DNA of 64,000 bases from Variovorax sp. UMC13 (lineage in GTDB: Bacteria > Pseudomonadota > Gammaproteobacteria > Burkholderiales > Burkholderiaceae_C). Positions 28,430-37,602 of this stretch are shown here, one piece after another (position 1 is the stretch's first letter; every line of letters starts with the position of its first letter). The notes under the pieces are model-generated. The model did not search any database. It saw nothing but the letters and a program-made list of their open reading frames with translations, and was not told where the DNA came from. Made by a program: the position numbers and the translations under genes. The stretch lies in assembly GCF_014170375.1 (NCBI RefSeq), contig NZ_LZZW01000010.1:186001-250000 (forward strand), written 5' to 3'.

Positions 28430-31400
28430 GGCGTCACGGAGGCGGGCACCAGCTCGACCTCGATGTCCAGGTTGAAGAGAGGCGCGTCCCCCTTGTCGGC
28501 GCGCTCGCGGCCCAGCTGTTTCCAGCGCGCCAGCAGTTCGGCCTTGAGCGCCGAGGTCCGGGCCTCGCCCAGCGACGCCGGCTCGCCGGCCGCGGCGCGG
28601 TAGGCCAGGCGCAGCACCGAGGGCTTCTCGGCCAGCGCGGTCACGGTCTGCGCGATCTGCGCCGCGTGCTCGGCGCGCAGCGCGTTGCCATTGGCTTCGA
28701 AGGCGTTCGACTGCAGCGCCAGGCGCACCACGCGGTGCACGGTGGCGCCGAAGTTGACCTTCAGCACCTTGCCGCGCGTCGCGCGTTCGGCCGCCGGGTT
28801 CTCGCTGGTGGTGCGGTAGCCCGAGGGCAGCGTGCGTTCGTCGACCTTGAGCACCAGGTTGCTTCCGGTGCCTTCCTTCGGGATCGCGGCGCAGGCGATG
28901 TGGTAGCGGCCTTCGGCATCGGTGGTCACCAGCACGCCGTTGACGGTCGCGACGCGCACATTGGCCAGGCCCGGTTCGCCCTCGTCCTGGTAGCCGTTGG
29001 CGTTCTTGTCGTCGTACACGGTGCCGATCACGTCGGTGCAGTCGAAGAGCGCATCGGGGATCACGCGCACCGCCGCCGTGGCGAGGTTCGACAGCACGCG
29101 GCCGCCCACGCCCTGGTTGACGATCACCTGGTTGACGTACTCGCCCTCGCCCACGCCCACCCCGACGCCGGCGACCATCACGTATTCCTTGGTCTCGTTG
29201 CCGGCGAAGTTCTGGCCGGGCACGATCAGCTGGCGGCCGTTGACCTGCGGCACCACCGGCAGCGCCACGCCGCCGGGCAGCGTGCGCACCGAGAGCGAGC
29301 CCTGCACGTAGCGGAAGCCCGGCGGCAGCGTGTCGACCACCGCCAGGTTGCTCAGCGGCACGCCGCGCGTGTTGCGCGCCGTGATGCGGTAGGGCAGCAG
29401 CTCGCCCTTCTTCACCGTCAGCTTCGAGGTGGTCTTGCGCAGCTCGATCAGGGTCGAGTTGGCCGGGTCCAGCGGGATGTTGTTGGCCACCACGCGCTGT
29501 CCGCCGCCCGCGGGCATCTGGAAGCTCAGGTAGTAGCCCGCGCCCGCGACCAGCGCACCGCCCGGACTCATCACGCAGGGGTTGGTCTGCGCCGGCACCG
29601 GACCGTTGGCCGGCGCCGAGCAGTTCTGCGTGCCGAAGGTGCCGGCCGCGGCCGGGAAGATCGACGACGGCAGGTAGGCGCCCGGCGGCGTGATCGCCAG
29701 CCGGTACTCGCCCGCCGGCGCGCCCGGCAGCAGGAAGAAGTCGTAGCCGCCGGCCACGCCGGTGGTGTAGCTGTCGCGGCCGTCCAGCAGGTGCTGGGCC
29801 GGGTCGAAGCCGGGCGGGCCGACCAGGGTCACGACCGCGCCGGGCACCGGCGTGGCGCTGATGCTGTCGTACACCACGCCACCCGGGTCGTAGGGCAGGT
29901 CCTGCTGGACGATGTTGGCGCCCGCCGTCACGCGCACCTTGATCGAGTAGCGCGGATCGCTGGCCGGCGGCGTCGGGTAGGCACCGCCCGCGCCGTTCTG
30001 CGCCGGGTCGGTGGGCCAGGTGCCGCCGACGATGCGGCCGTCGGGCGTGCGGAAGCGCACGCGGTACTCGCCCGGCGTGAGGTCGCCGAAGCGGTAGCTG
30101 CCGTCGGCGCCGGTGACCACGCTGTACTGCGGCACCAGCGCGTTCTCGGCGCAGGCGTTGCCGCCGTCGGCGCAGCGCATCAGCTCGACGGTCCAGCCTT
30201 CGCCGCCGCCCTCGCCGCCGTCCTTGGTGCGGTTGTGGTTGGCGTCGAGCCAGACCTTGCCCGAGAGCGCCGCCGGCTGGTTGCTGCGTTCGCTGAAGTC
30301 GTAGCCCGTGCCGTCGACGGCCGGGGTGTTGAACTTCACCACGATCACGTTCGGGCCCTGCGCCATGCCGCCCAGCGTGCCGGGCTTGGCGATGCCTTCG
30401 TCGTAGCCCGCGGGCTGCGTCTCGGTCAGCGTGTAGCCGTTGCCGTCGGGCATCGGCAGGTTGGGCAAGGTGTACTTGCCGTTGGCGTCGGTGACGGCGG
30501 TGCGCGTCACCGGGTTGCCGGCCGCGTCGGTGCCGGTCAGCGTGATGGTCACGCCGGCGATCGGCAGGTCCTGCGGGTCGCGCGTGCCGTTGCCGTTCGC
30601 GTCGTTGTAGACCGTGCCGGCCAGCGAGGCGCCGCGTTCGCCGAAGTTGTAGTCGTCGCCGTTGCCGCCCGCATAGGCGATGGCGCCGATCACGTCGTTG
30701 CCCAGCGTGCCGCTGCGCACGCCCTCGAGCGTGCCGACCGCGTCCAGGCCGTCGGCATAGGTCACGGGCTGCGTCTCTCGGATGGTGTAGCCCGCCGCGT
30801 CGGCCGGCAGCAGGCCGGTGAAGACGTAGCGGCCGGTGGCGTCGGTGACAACGGTGGCGTTCACCGCCAGGCCGCTGGCGGAGCGGCCGGTGAGCGTCAG
30901 CGTCACGTTCGGGATGCCGGGCTCGCCCGGCTGGCGCACGCCGTCGTTGTTGCCGTCGACGTAGACCCAGCCGGCGATCTGGCCGCCGAGTTCGCCGAAG
31001 TCGTAGCCGATGCCCGCCTCCTCCGAGGCCAGCACGATGTCGCCGATGCGGTCGTTCACGCCGCCGGGGTTGGCGGTGCCGCGCGGCACGCCGCCCACGG
31101 TGCCGACGCTCTCCCTGCCGTCGGCCATGCCGGCGGGCTGGGTCTCGTCGATGCGGTAGGTGCCGGGCAGCAGCGTCTTGGTGCTGTAGAGGCCGTCGAC
31201 GTCGGTCGTCAGCGTCTGCGTCACGGTGTTGCCGAGGAAGTCGGTGCCGCTGACGGTGACGGTCACGCCCGCGATGCCGGGCTCGCCCGCATCGCGCACG
31301 CCGTTGGCCGGCGCCACGTCGGCATAGACATGGCCCGACAGGCTGGCCGGCTTGACGGCCGAGAAGTTGTTGCCGGTGGAGCCCGCGCCGTTCGCGCCCA

Positions 31401-34400
31401 GCACGATGCTCTGGATCACGTTCGAGGTCGAGCCGCGCGGGCCGGAGGTGGTGCCGTTGCCGGTGGCCGGCACGCTGCCCGGCGCGCTGTTCGTGCCGCT
31501 GACGGTGCCGGCGCGCGTGAGGCCCGGCTCATAGCCCGCGGGCCGGGTCTCCGTCAGGGTGTAGCTGCCCGGTGCGAGGTTGGGGAAGCTGTAGTCGCCG
31601 TTGGGCGCGGTGGTGGTCGTGCGCGAGACCGCATTGCCGTTGGCGTCGGTGCCGCTCAGCGTGACGGTCACGCCGCCCAGGCCGGGCTCGGTGCCGGTCT
31701 GCACGCCGTCGCCGTCGCGGTCGTAGTAGACCCGGCCGCTGATGCCGCCCGGCACCAGTTCGCCGAAGTAGTAGGGGCCCTGCGACAGCGGCGGTGCCGT
31801 GCCGGAGACCGTCACGCCGGTGATCACGTCGCCGCCGGGCTGCGCCGTGCCGGGGTTGCCGTTGGCGTTGGCCTTGCCCGGCGCGTAGTTGGCGGGCTGG
31901 GTCTCGGTGATGGTGTAGCCGGTGCCGTTCGAGGGCGGCACGTTGCGGAACTCGTAGCCGCCCGGCGTGCCGGTGGGCACGGCCAGCAGGTTCACCGGGT
32001 TGCCCGCGGCGTCGGTGCCGGTCAGGCGCACGACGACGTTGGGGATGCCGTTCTCGCCGGCCTGCGGCACGCCGTCGTTGTTGTCGTCGACGAAGACCTG
32101 CACCGGGATGCGGGTCAGCAGTTCGCCGAAGTCGTAGCCGGTGGCGACCACGCCCGAGCCCAGCGCGATGGCCGTGATCTGGTCGCTGGTCGCGGTGCTG
32201 CCGCCCGCGCTGCCCGCGGTGTCGGGACCGTCGGCGAAGTTCGCGGGCTGCGTCTCGGCCAGCGCATAGCTGCCCGGCTGCAGGTTGGGGAAGCTGTAGT
32301 TGCCGGTGCTGGCCGCCGTGGTGAGGACGATCGGCGTGATCGCGTTGCCGAACATGTCGGTACCGCTCAGCGTCACCGTCACGTTGCCGATGCCCGGGTC
32401 GCCCGCGCTCGACGCGCCGCTGTAGTCGGCGTCGTGGTAGACCCGGCCCGCGATCGATGCGAGGCGCACCTCGCCGAAGTTGTTGCCGCTGGAGGAGGCG
32501 CCCGCGCCCAGCACGATGTTCTGCACCGTGTTGGCGTTGGAGCCGTTAGGCCCGCTGGTGACGCCCGCGCCGGTGGTCGGCACGATGCCGGCGTTGCCGG
32601 TGCCGGTGACGGCGCCGGCGCGCGTGATGCCCGGCTGGTAGGCCGCGGGCTGGGTCTCGGTCACGGTGTAGGTGCCGGGCGGCACGGTGAAGGACCAGTT
32701 GCCGCTGGCGTCGGTCACGACCGTCATCGGCGGCACGGTGTTGCCTTGGGCGTCGGTGCCGGTGAGCGTGAGGGTCACGCCCGCGATGCCGGGCTCGCCC
32801 GCGTCGGGCTGGCCGCTGCCGTTCAGGTCCTCGTAAACCCGGCCGCTCAGCGTGCTGTTCTGCACCGTCACCTGGCCCGCGTTGTGGTTGTTGCCCGCCA
32901 TCGGGTCGCTGCCGCCGTTGGTGTCGCCCGAACCGGTGGTGACGATGGTCGCGGTGTTGGTGAAGACCGCGTTCTGCGCCGGCAGGTTGGCCGGCGTGAA
33001 GCGCACCGGGATGCGGACCGTGGCCGTGCCGCCATTGGGCATCGAGGTGATCGCGCAGACCACGCTGTTGCCGCCGATGGCAGCGACGCAGCTCGGCGCG
33101 GCCGGCGTGAAGCTGCCGCCGGTCACGGTGAACACCGGCGCCGCGGCAACCTGCATGCCGCCGGGCAGTGTGTCGCGGAAGGTGGTGTCCTCGGCCGCCT
33201 GCGGCCCGTTGTTGCGCACCTGCACCAGCCAGTCGAAGACCTGGGTGCCGGCCACGGTCGTGAGCGGCGTGGTGGTGCCGCTGGCGACAGCCTGCTTGCC
33301 CACCACCTCGACGTCGGCGCGGAAGCGGAAGGTGGTGTTCTCGCCGATGGCGTTGTTGCCGGGCTGGGCGTCGTACTGATCCAGCGAAGCGTCCGCGAAC
33401 GAGGCCTTGACGTTGTTCGTGAAGATGCCCTTGCCGACGCCCTTGAGCACCACCGTGAACTGCAGCGTGCTGAGTTCGCCGGTGTTGCCGCTGCCGCTGC
33501 CGCCGAGCACGGGCACGTTGAACACGACCTGCCCACCGGGCTGGCCGACGGTCACGCCGCTGAGGTCGATGGTGGTGCCGGGCGGTGCATTGGCCGGAAT
33601 CGCAGCAGAGACGAAGGTGGGCGCCGCCTGGCCAGGGATCGTGCCGGCGGTCGGCAGGGTGTCGACCAGCCGCACGTTCTCGGCGGTCGAGGGACGGTTG
33701 TTCGACAGCGTGATGGTGTAGCGCACCTCCTCGTCCGACATGGCCGGGTCGACCGAGTCGGTCTTGGCCACCACCAGGTCGTAGTCGGGCGCGGTGACGT
33801 TCGCCGGCGCCGAATTGCTGTTGTTGTTGTTGACGTTCTCGGGCGTCTTCGTGGAGACCACCACGTTGTTGATGACGGTGCTGCCGTTCAATACCGCCAG
33901 CGGGCGCATCTCGACCCGGACTGTCTGCTGCGCACCGCGGGCGATGCTGGTCCAGCTGCAGGTCAGCTTGTTGTTCGCTGACGGACCGACCGGCTGCGTG
34001 GTGTTCGGCTGCACGGCACATGTGCCGCCACCGCTCGGCGTGGCCGAGATGAACATCAGGTTGGGCGGCAAGGTGTCGTCGATCTGCACGTCGTAGGCCG
34101 TGCTGTAGCTCAGGTCGGCGAAGGTGCGGTTCTTCGCGGTGATCACGTAGGTCAGCAGCTGCCCGACCTTGACAGGCGTGGGGTTGGCGCTCTTGTCCAC
34201 GGTCACATCGACCAGCGCCGTGTAGTAGGCGGTCGCGTTGGCCGTGTTGTTGGCAAGGTTCGGGTCGGCTGGCGTGGCCGCCAGCGCGTTCGCCGAGTTG
34301 GCGATCGGGAAGTCGTGGCTGGTGGCCGACGTGCCGCTGCCGTAGTGGCGTACATCCACGGCGATCACCGGGCACAGGGGCAAGGCACTCGGTGCGTCGG

Positions 34401-36414
34401 TGCTCGCGCGGCAGACCGGCAGCGTCGTGATGTTGCAGCTCTGCAGCGCGGCGGTACCGCCGCCCGCGCCGGGCGTGCCGACACTGCAGCTGCCGCCGAA
34501 AGTGGCGCCGTTGGGCGTCTGCAGCACCGTGCTGGCACTCGACCCCACCACGCTCTGGAAGGTGTCGGTGACCGCGACGTCCCGGGCCACCGACTGGCCG
34601 CGGTTCACGACCTCGATCTCCCACTTCACCGGCTGGCCGGCCACCTGCCGGTTGCCAGCGGTACTGCCGATGCCGACCACGCGCTTGAGCACGAGCACGT
34701 CGGCCTGCGTTGCCGACTCGTCGATGCCGGTGCCGATCGTGGTGCAGTCGTTGCCGGTCTGGGTGTCGGGATCGGTGCCGTTGCCCAGCGCCACGTTGAC
34801 GCAGGCCTGGTTGCTGATCAGGCCACTCGCCGGCAATGTCGGGACGATGGACGGGATGTTCACGGTGCCGCCCGACACATTCACGGCGAGATCGGCGGTG
34901 AGCGTGCGTTCGCACGACACCAGGGCCGGGCCGTTCACGGGGTAGGCGGCGGGCACGCCACCGTTCACCGTGCAGACGTAGTTGGTGCCCGAGGGCCGGG
35001 CGGTGATCTGCACGCCGGCCGGCACGTTGTCCACCAGCGTGATCCTGCTGCCGCTCAGCAGGCGGGTGCCACCGAGGTTGGTGGAGCTCAGCACGTAGTT
35101 GAACGCCGTGTTCAGCGGCACGTTCAACTGGCCGGTGGAGAGGCTCTTGCCGACGCGGAAGTCGGTGTCGGACAGCGCCACGTTGGCCGCGGCCGTGCCG
35201 GTCTTCGAATCCGCCAGCGGGCCGCCGGAACTGACGGTCGCGCTGTTGGTGATCGGTGCGCCGGGTGTCATCGCGGTCACCGGCACGACGATGTTGCCGA
35301 GCGCGACGTTGGAGCCGCCCGCGCCACCGATGTCGGGACGCGTGCAGCTCACGGTCTGGCCTGCGACGCTGCAGTTCCAGCCGCCGGTGCTGGTGATGGG
35401 CGCCTCGATCCGGAAGTTCGACGGGAGGGTGTCGGTGACCGTCACGCCCACCGGTGGGCTGCCGCTGAATGAAGGCGCCAGCGTGAAATTGAAGCGCTGG
35501 CCGGTCAGGATCTGGCCGCCGTCGTGGCTCTTGGCCATCGCCAGTGCACTGCCCGCGCTCACCGTGGTGTTGGCCGTGGCGGCGTTGTTGCTCGAGACGC
35601 CGTCGCCGACGTTGCCGGTCGGCGCCACGTTCGCCTGGTGGGTGATCGTCGAGCCCGTGGCGGCGCTGACCGTGCCATTGACCGTGAAACTCTGGCTCGC
35701 TCCCAGCGCCAAGGCGCCGGCCGTACAGCTCAGCGTGTTCGAGGCAATGGTGCAGCCCGCGGGCGCCTGCGTCACGCTGAAGCCCGGCGGCAGCGGATAG
35801 GTCAGCAGCGAACCCGAGCTCGCATCCGGACCGTTGTTGGTGAGCCTGAACACCACCGACTGCACGCTGCCACTGCCGGCCGTGCTCGGCGCGGTCATGA
35901 CGAGCGCGATGTCCGCGCCCTGGTTCACCGTGATGGTCTTGGGCACCGGCGGGTTGCTGCCCTGGGGCGTGGCCACCACGGTGAGCGTGCCCTGGGCCCG
36001 CGTCTGCAGCAGCACCTCGAACACCCGGGTCTGGCCGCCGGCCAGCGTGATGCCGCTGCAGCTGACCGTGCCCGGCCCCGCGTCGCCGACCGCCACGCTG
36101 GACGTGCAGCTGCCCACGGGCACGGCGCCCGTGCCCCGGTAGACGGTGTTGGCCGGGATCGTGAAGGTGAACGAAGTGCCCGGCGCGCCGACCGCGTTGC
36201 CGTTGTCGTCCGAGACGCCGATCGCCGTGCTCACGGTGCCCCCCGCCGGCACGATCTCCGGCGTGGGCACCACGCTGGAAATCTGGGTGGCGGCCTGCGC
36301 GGCGCCGGCCAGCAGCAGCGAGGAAGCGACAAGAACGGCGAAGCGCCTGGCAACTTGCGCGGCGGTGGCGAGGCCCGTGAGGGGACGGACTCTCGAAATA
36401 CTCAGGATGGTCAT
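28426..36414 (-). CDS. Giant exported DUF11/SdrD-like repeat protein
   Basis: A 2,662-residue protein with a signal peptide (ending LLLAGAAQAAT, about residue 42). Residues about 43-1185 are DUF11-type Ig-like modules with recurring VTDTLP and NxGP motifs. About nine SdrD/Cna-B-like modules run from about 1188 to 2250; each begins like SGRVYEDLNGSGQPDAGEPG, resembling calcium-binding SdrD repeats of Gram-positive adhesins. A further DUF11 module (LPYRITARNTRG) sits near 2325, another SdrD-like module near 2455, and a degenerate OmpA-like region from about 2570 to the end. There is no LPXTG or TPS domain. It is probably a cell-surface stalk or adhesin. No Shine-Dalgarno precedes the ATG at 36414, and a short upstream frame overlaps it by ATGA. 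Confidence 0.88.
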   Translation of the reverse strand: MTILSISRVRPLTGLATAAQVARRFAVLVASSLLLAGAAQAATQISSVVPTPEIVPAGGTVSTAIGVSDDNGNAVGAPGTSFTFTIPANTVYRGTGAVPVGSCTSSVAVGDAGPGTVSCSGITLAGGQTRVFEVLLQTRAQGTLTVVATPQGSNPPVPKTITVNQGADIALVMTAPSTAGSGSVQSVVFRLTNNGPDASSGSLLTYPLPPGFSVTQAPAGCTIASNTLSCTAGALALGASQSFTVNGTVSAATGSTITHQANVAPTGNVGDGVSSNNAATANTTVSAGSALAMAKSHDGGQILTGQRFNFTLAPSFSGSPPVGVTVTDTLPSNFRIEAPITSTGGWNCSVAGQTVSCTRPDIGGAGGSNVALGNIVVPVTAMTPGAPITNSATVSSGGPLADSKTGTAAANVALSDTDFRVGKSLSTGQLNVPLNTAFNYVLSSTNLGGTRLLSGSRITLVDNVPAGVQITARPSGTNYVCTVNGGVPAAYPVNGPALVSCERTLTADLAVNVSGGTVNIPSIVPTLPASGLISNQACVNVALGNGTDPDTQTGNDCTTIGTGIDESATQADVLVLKRVVGIGSTAGNRQVAGQPVKWEIEVVNRGQSVARDVAVTDTFQSVVGSSASTVLQTPNGATFGGSCSVGTPGAGGGTAALQSCNITTLPVCRASTDAPSALPLCPVIAVDVRHYGSGTSATSHDFPIANSANALAATPADPNLANNTANATAYYTALVDVTVDKSANPTPVKVGQLLTYVITAKNRTFADLSYSTAYDVQIDDTLPPNLMFISATPSGGGTCAVQPNTTQPVGPSANNKLTCSWTSIARGAQQTVRVEMRPLAVLNGSTVINNVVVSTKTPENVNNNNSNSAPANVTAPDYDLVVAKTDSVDPAMSDEEVRYTITLSNNRPSTAENVRLVDTLPTAGTIPGQAAPTFVSAAIPANAPPGTTIDLSGVTVGQPGGQVVFNVPVLGGSGSGNTGELSTLQFTVVLKGVGKGIFTNNVKASFADASLDQYDAQPGNNAIGENTTFRFRADVEVVGKQAVASGTTTPLTTVAGTQVFDWLVQVRNNGPQAAEDTTFRDTLPGGMQVAAAPVFTVTGGSFTPAAPSCVAAIGGNSVVCAITSMPNGGTATVRIPVRFTPANLPAQNAVFTNTATIVTTGSGDTNGGSDPMAGNNHNAGQVTVQNSTLSGRVYEDLNGSGQPDAGEPGIAGVTLTLTGTDAQGNTVPPMTVVTDASGNWSFTVPPGTYTVTETQPAAYQPGITRAGAVTGTGNAGIVPTTGAGVTSGPNGSNANTVQNIVLGAGASSSGNNFGEVRLASIAGRVYHDADYSGASSAGDPGIGNVTVTLSGTDMFGNAITPIVLTTAASTGNYSFPNLQPGSYALAETQPANFADGPDTAGSAGGSTATSDQITAIALGSGVVATGYDFGELLTRIPVQVFVDDNNDGVPQAGENGIPNVVVRLTGTDAAGNPVNLLAVPTGTPGGYEFRNVPPSNGTGYTITETQPANYAPGKANANGNPGTAQPGGDVITGVTVSGTAPPLSQGPYYFGELVPGGISGRVYYDRDGDGVQTGTEPGLGGVTVTLSGTDANGNAVSRTTTTAPNGDYSFPNLAPGSYTLTETRPAGYEPGLTRAGTVSGTNSAPGSVPATGNGTTSGPRGSTSNVIQSIVLGANGAGSTGNNFSAVKPASLSGHVYADVAPANGVRDAGEPGIAGVTVTVSGTDFLGNTVTQTLTTDVDGLYSTKTLLPGTYRIDETQPAGMADGRESVGTVGGVPRGTANPGGVNDRIGDIVLASEEAGIGYDFGELGGQIAGWVYVDGNNDGVRQPGEPGIPNVTLTLTGRSASGLAVNATVVTDATGRYVFTGLLPADAAGYTIRETQPVTYADGLDAVGTLEGVRSGTLGNDVIGAIAYAGGNGDDYNFGERGASLAGTVYNDANGNGTRDPQDLPIAGVTITLTGTDAAGNPVTRTAVTDANGKYTLPNLPMPDGNGYTLTETQPAGYDEGIAKPGTLGGMAQGPNVIVVKFNTPAVDGTGYDFSERSNQPAALSGKVWLDANHNRTKDGGEGGGEGWTVELMRCADGGNACAENALVPQYSVVTGADGSYRFGDLTPGEYRVRFRTPDGRIVGGTWPTDPAQNGAGGAYPTPPASDPRYSIKVRVTAGANIVQQDLPYDPGGVVYDSISATPVPGAVVTLVGPPGFDPAQHLLDGRDSYTTGVAGGYDFFLLPGAPAGEYRLAITPPGAYLPSSIFPAAAGTFGTQNCSAPANGPVPAQTNPCVMSPGGALVAGAGYYLSFQMPAGGGQRVVANNIPLDPANSTLIELRKTTSKLTVKKGELLPYRITARNTRGVPLSNLAVVDTLPPGFRYVQGSLSVRTLPGGVALPVVPQVNGRQLIVPGQNFAGNETKEYVMVAGVGVGVGEGEYVNQVIVNQGVGGRVLSNLATAAVRVIPDALFDCTDVIGTVYDDKNANGYQDEGEPGLANVRVATVNGVLVTTDAEGRYHIACAAIPKEGTGSNLVLKVDERTLPSGYRTTSENPAAERATRGKVLKVNFGATVHRVVRLALQSNAFEANGNALRAEHAAQIAQTVTALAEKPSVLRLAYRAAAGEPASLGEARTSALKAELLARWKQLGRERADKGDAPLFNLDIEVELVPASVTP
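29880..32852 (-). repeat. About nine SdrD/Cna-B-like modules within the giant gene
   Basis: Modules of about 110-135 residues begin near bases 32851, 32455, 32110, 31745, 31345, 30978, 30622, 30270 and 29885 (reading on the minus strand). Each pairs a V-x-x-D-x-N-x-DG / D-x-GE-x-GI acidic loop with V-x-LTGTD and, usually, a TETQPA(G/N)Y segment. The DNA is also similar between modules, so unequal recombination could change their number. Confidence 0.8.
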
Positions 36415-36586
36415 TGCGTGCGGTCGGTCATGAGTGACGCCGCCCGGATGCCGCGCATGGCGCGCGGCGTCCGTCGTGGGCGGCAGTGCTCCGAAAAACC
36501 TCCTTGCGCGGTCAAGCGCGTTGCGGGGGAGGTCTTCGACGGCCGCGATTGTTCTTGTGCACCCCGGTTACATTCAAACCGAGTTT

Positions 36587-36616
36587 TTGACAATTATTGA
36601 CAATTTGTGACGCTCA
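36587..36616. promoter_or_regulatory. Three 10-bp direct repeats, candidate response-regulator site
   Basis: Plus-strand units TTGACAATTA, TTGACAATTT and GTGACGCTCA place the core TGAC at 36588, 36598 and 36608, exactly 10 bp apart. OmpR/PhoB-family regulators bind such head-to-tail repeats. The site lies 173 bp upstream of the giant gene and 164 bp downstream of the response-regulator stop. The same 365-bp gap (36415-36779) also holds TCAATTGCA twice (36635 and 36654), a small CCGCT/AGCGG hairpin at 36671-36684, and the hairpin at 36727; no gene is seen. Confidence 0.5.
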
Positions 36617-36726
36617 CGAATACTTTGGGATTCGTCAATTGCAAACTGGCCGCTCAATTGCAGATTCATTCCGCTGAAAAGCGGAAATACCGCACACTTT
36701 TAAAGACGGCGTGCGCCGCAATGCAC

Positions 36727-36749
36727 AAGGCCCGGGGGTCCCGGGCCTT
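36727..36749 (-). terminator. Strong hairpin, probable terminator of the response regulator gene
   Basis: A perfect 10-bp stem, AAGGCCCGGG / CCCGGGCCTT, with a three-base loop, 31 bp beyond the response-regulator stop. There is no good T-run on the minus strand, so efficiency and direction are uncertain. Confidence 0.5.
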
Positions 36750-36779
36750 GAATCCTTTTGCCGAAGCGGCGGTGCTTTG

Positions 36780-37514
36780 CTACTTCGCCAGCACGTAGCC
36801 GGTGCCGCGCACCGAATACAGCGGCAGGCGCATGCCCAGCTTGCGCGCCTTGCGGCGCACCCGGCTGGCGATGGCATCGACGCGGTGGCCGTCGAAATCG
36901 AAGACGTCCCCGCCCAGCGCCAGGATCAGTTCGTCGCGGCTCACGGTCTGGCCGCGGCGGCGGAACAGGCAGCCCATGAAGGCCCGCTCGCTGGTCGTGA
37001 GCTTCATCTCCAGCCCGTTGGGATCGGCGACGATCCACTCGCCTTCCAGCAGCCGCCAGGTGCCGGCGCGCACCTCGGGGGGCGCAGGCGGCGCGCTCGC
37101 CGCCACCGGTGCCGGCGCCGCCACGGGGGGCAGGCGCCGCCCCAGCGCGTTCAGGGTCTCGGCCAGCTCGTCGATGTGCACCGGCTTCACGAGGTAGGCG
37201 TCGGCCCCGGTGCGCAGACCCAGCAGCCGCTCGTCGAGCTGGCCGCGCGCCGTGACCAGCACCACCCCCACGCCGCCCGCGGCGCGCAGGTGGGCCACCA
37301 CCGACAGGCCGCTTTCACCCGGCAAGCCGATATCGATCACCGCCACATCGCAGGGCGCGATCGCAAAAGCCTTGTAGAACTCGGGCGCAGCCGGAAAGCC
37401 GGCGGTCTGAAAACCCAGTGCAGCCAGGCTAAAGAGCATTTCTTCGCGAAGATCGTCGTCGTCTTCCAGAACATGAACACGCAAGCGCCGGGGTGTGGTG
37501 ATAATTTTCATCAT
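36780..37514 (-). CDS. OmpR-family response regulator
   Basis: A 244-residue two-component regulator. The receiver domain has the acidic pair in VLEDDDDL (residues 17-21), the phosphoacceptor D61 (VAVIDIGLPGESG), the switch residue T88 and K110 (YLVKP). A Pro/Ala-rich linker (about 125-148) leads to a winged-helix effector domain with LTTSERAFMGCLFRRRGQTV, the RVDAIASRVRRKAR recognition helix, and the terminal LYSVRGTGYVLAK. It is divergent from a histidine kinase gene and lies directly upstream of, and in line with, the giant surface protein gene, from which it is separated by a hairpin and three 10-bp repeats. These are the natural partner and target. Confidence 0.93.
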   Translation of the reverse strand: MMKIITTPRRLRVHVLEDDDDLREEMLFSLAALGFQTAGFPAAPEFYKAFAIAPCDVAVIDIGLPGESGLSVVAHLRAAGGVGVVLVTARGQLDERLLGLRTGADAYLVKPVHIDELAETLNALGRRLPPVAAPAPVAASAPPAPPEVRAGTWRLLEGEWIVADPNGLEMKLTTSERAFMGCLFRRRGQTVSRDELILALGGDVFDFDGHRVDAIASRVRRKARKLGMRLPLYSVRGTGYVLAK

Positions 37515-37602
37515 TCTTAATAAATTGTAATTACGTCATTTCCGTTGCGTTCAACAGAAATTCGCTCCGCCCCGCCTTTTGTTCTGGAACGCGTCTCTTC
37601 CG

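Noticed and set aside
29880..32852. Regularly recurring DNA in the giant gene as a possible CRISPR array
   Set aside because: The period is over 300 bp, the repeats are imperfect and they encode protein modules; no short identical repeats with spacers and no cas genes are present.
28666..33981. A very long plus-strand open frame (1,771 codons) opposite the giant gene
   Set aside because: Its product is His/Arg/Ala/Val-rich low complexity, typical of the antisense frame of a GC-rich gene with strong third-position bias; the minus strand has recognisable modules and a signal peptide.
36587..36602. TTGACA hexamers as a plus-strand sigma-70 promoter
   Set aside because: No plus-strand gene follows within reach and no -10 box is at proper spacing; the strict 10-bp phasing of three units fits a regulator site better.
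36607..36798. A 63-codon plus-strand frame in the gap before the response regulator
   Set aside because: It overlaps the 3' end of the response-regulator gene and the hairpin, and has no ribosome binding site.
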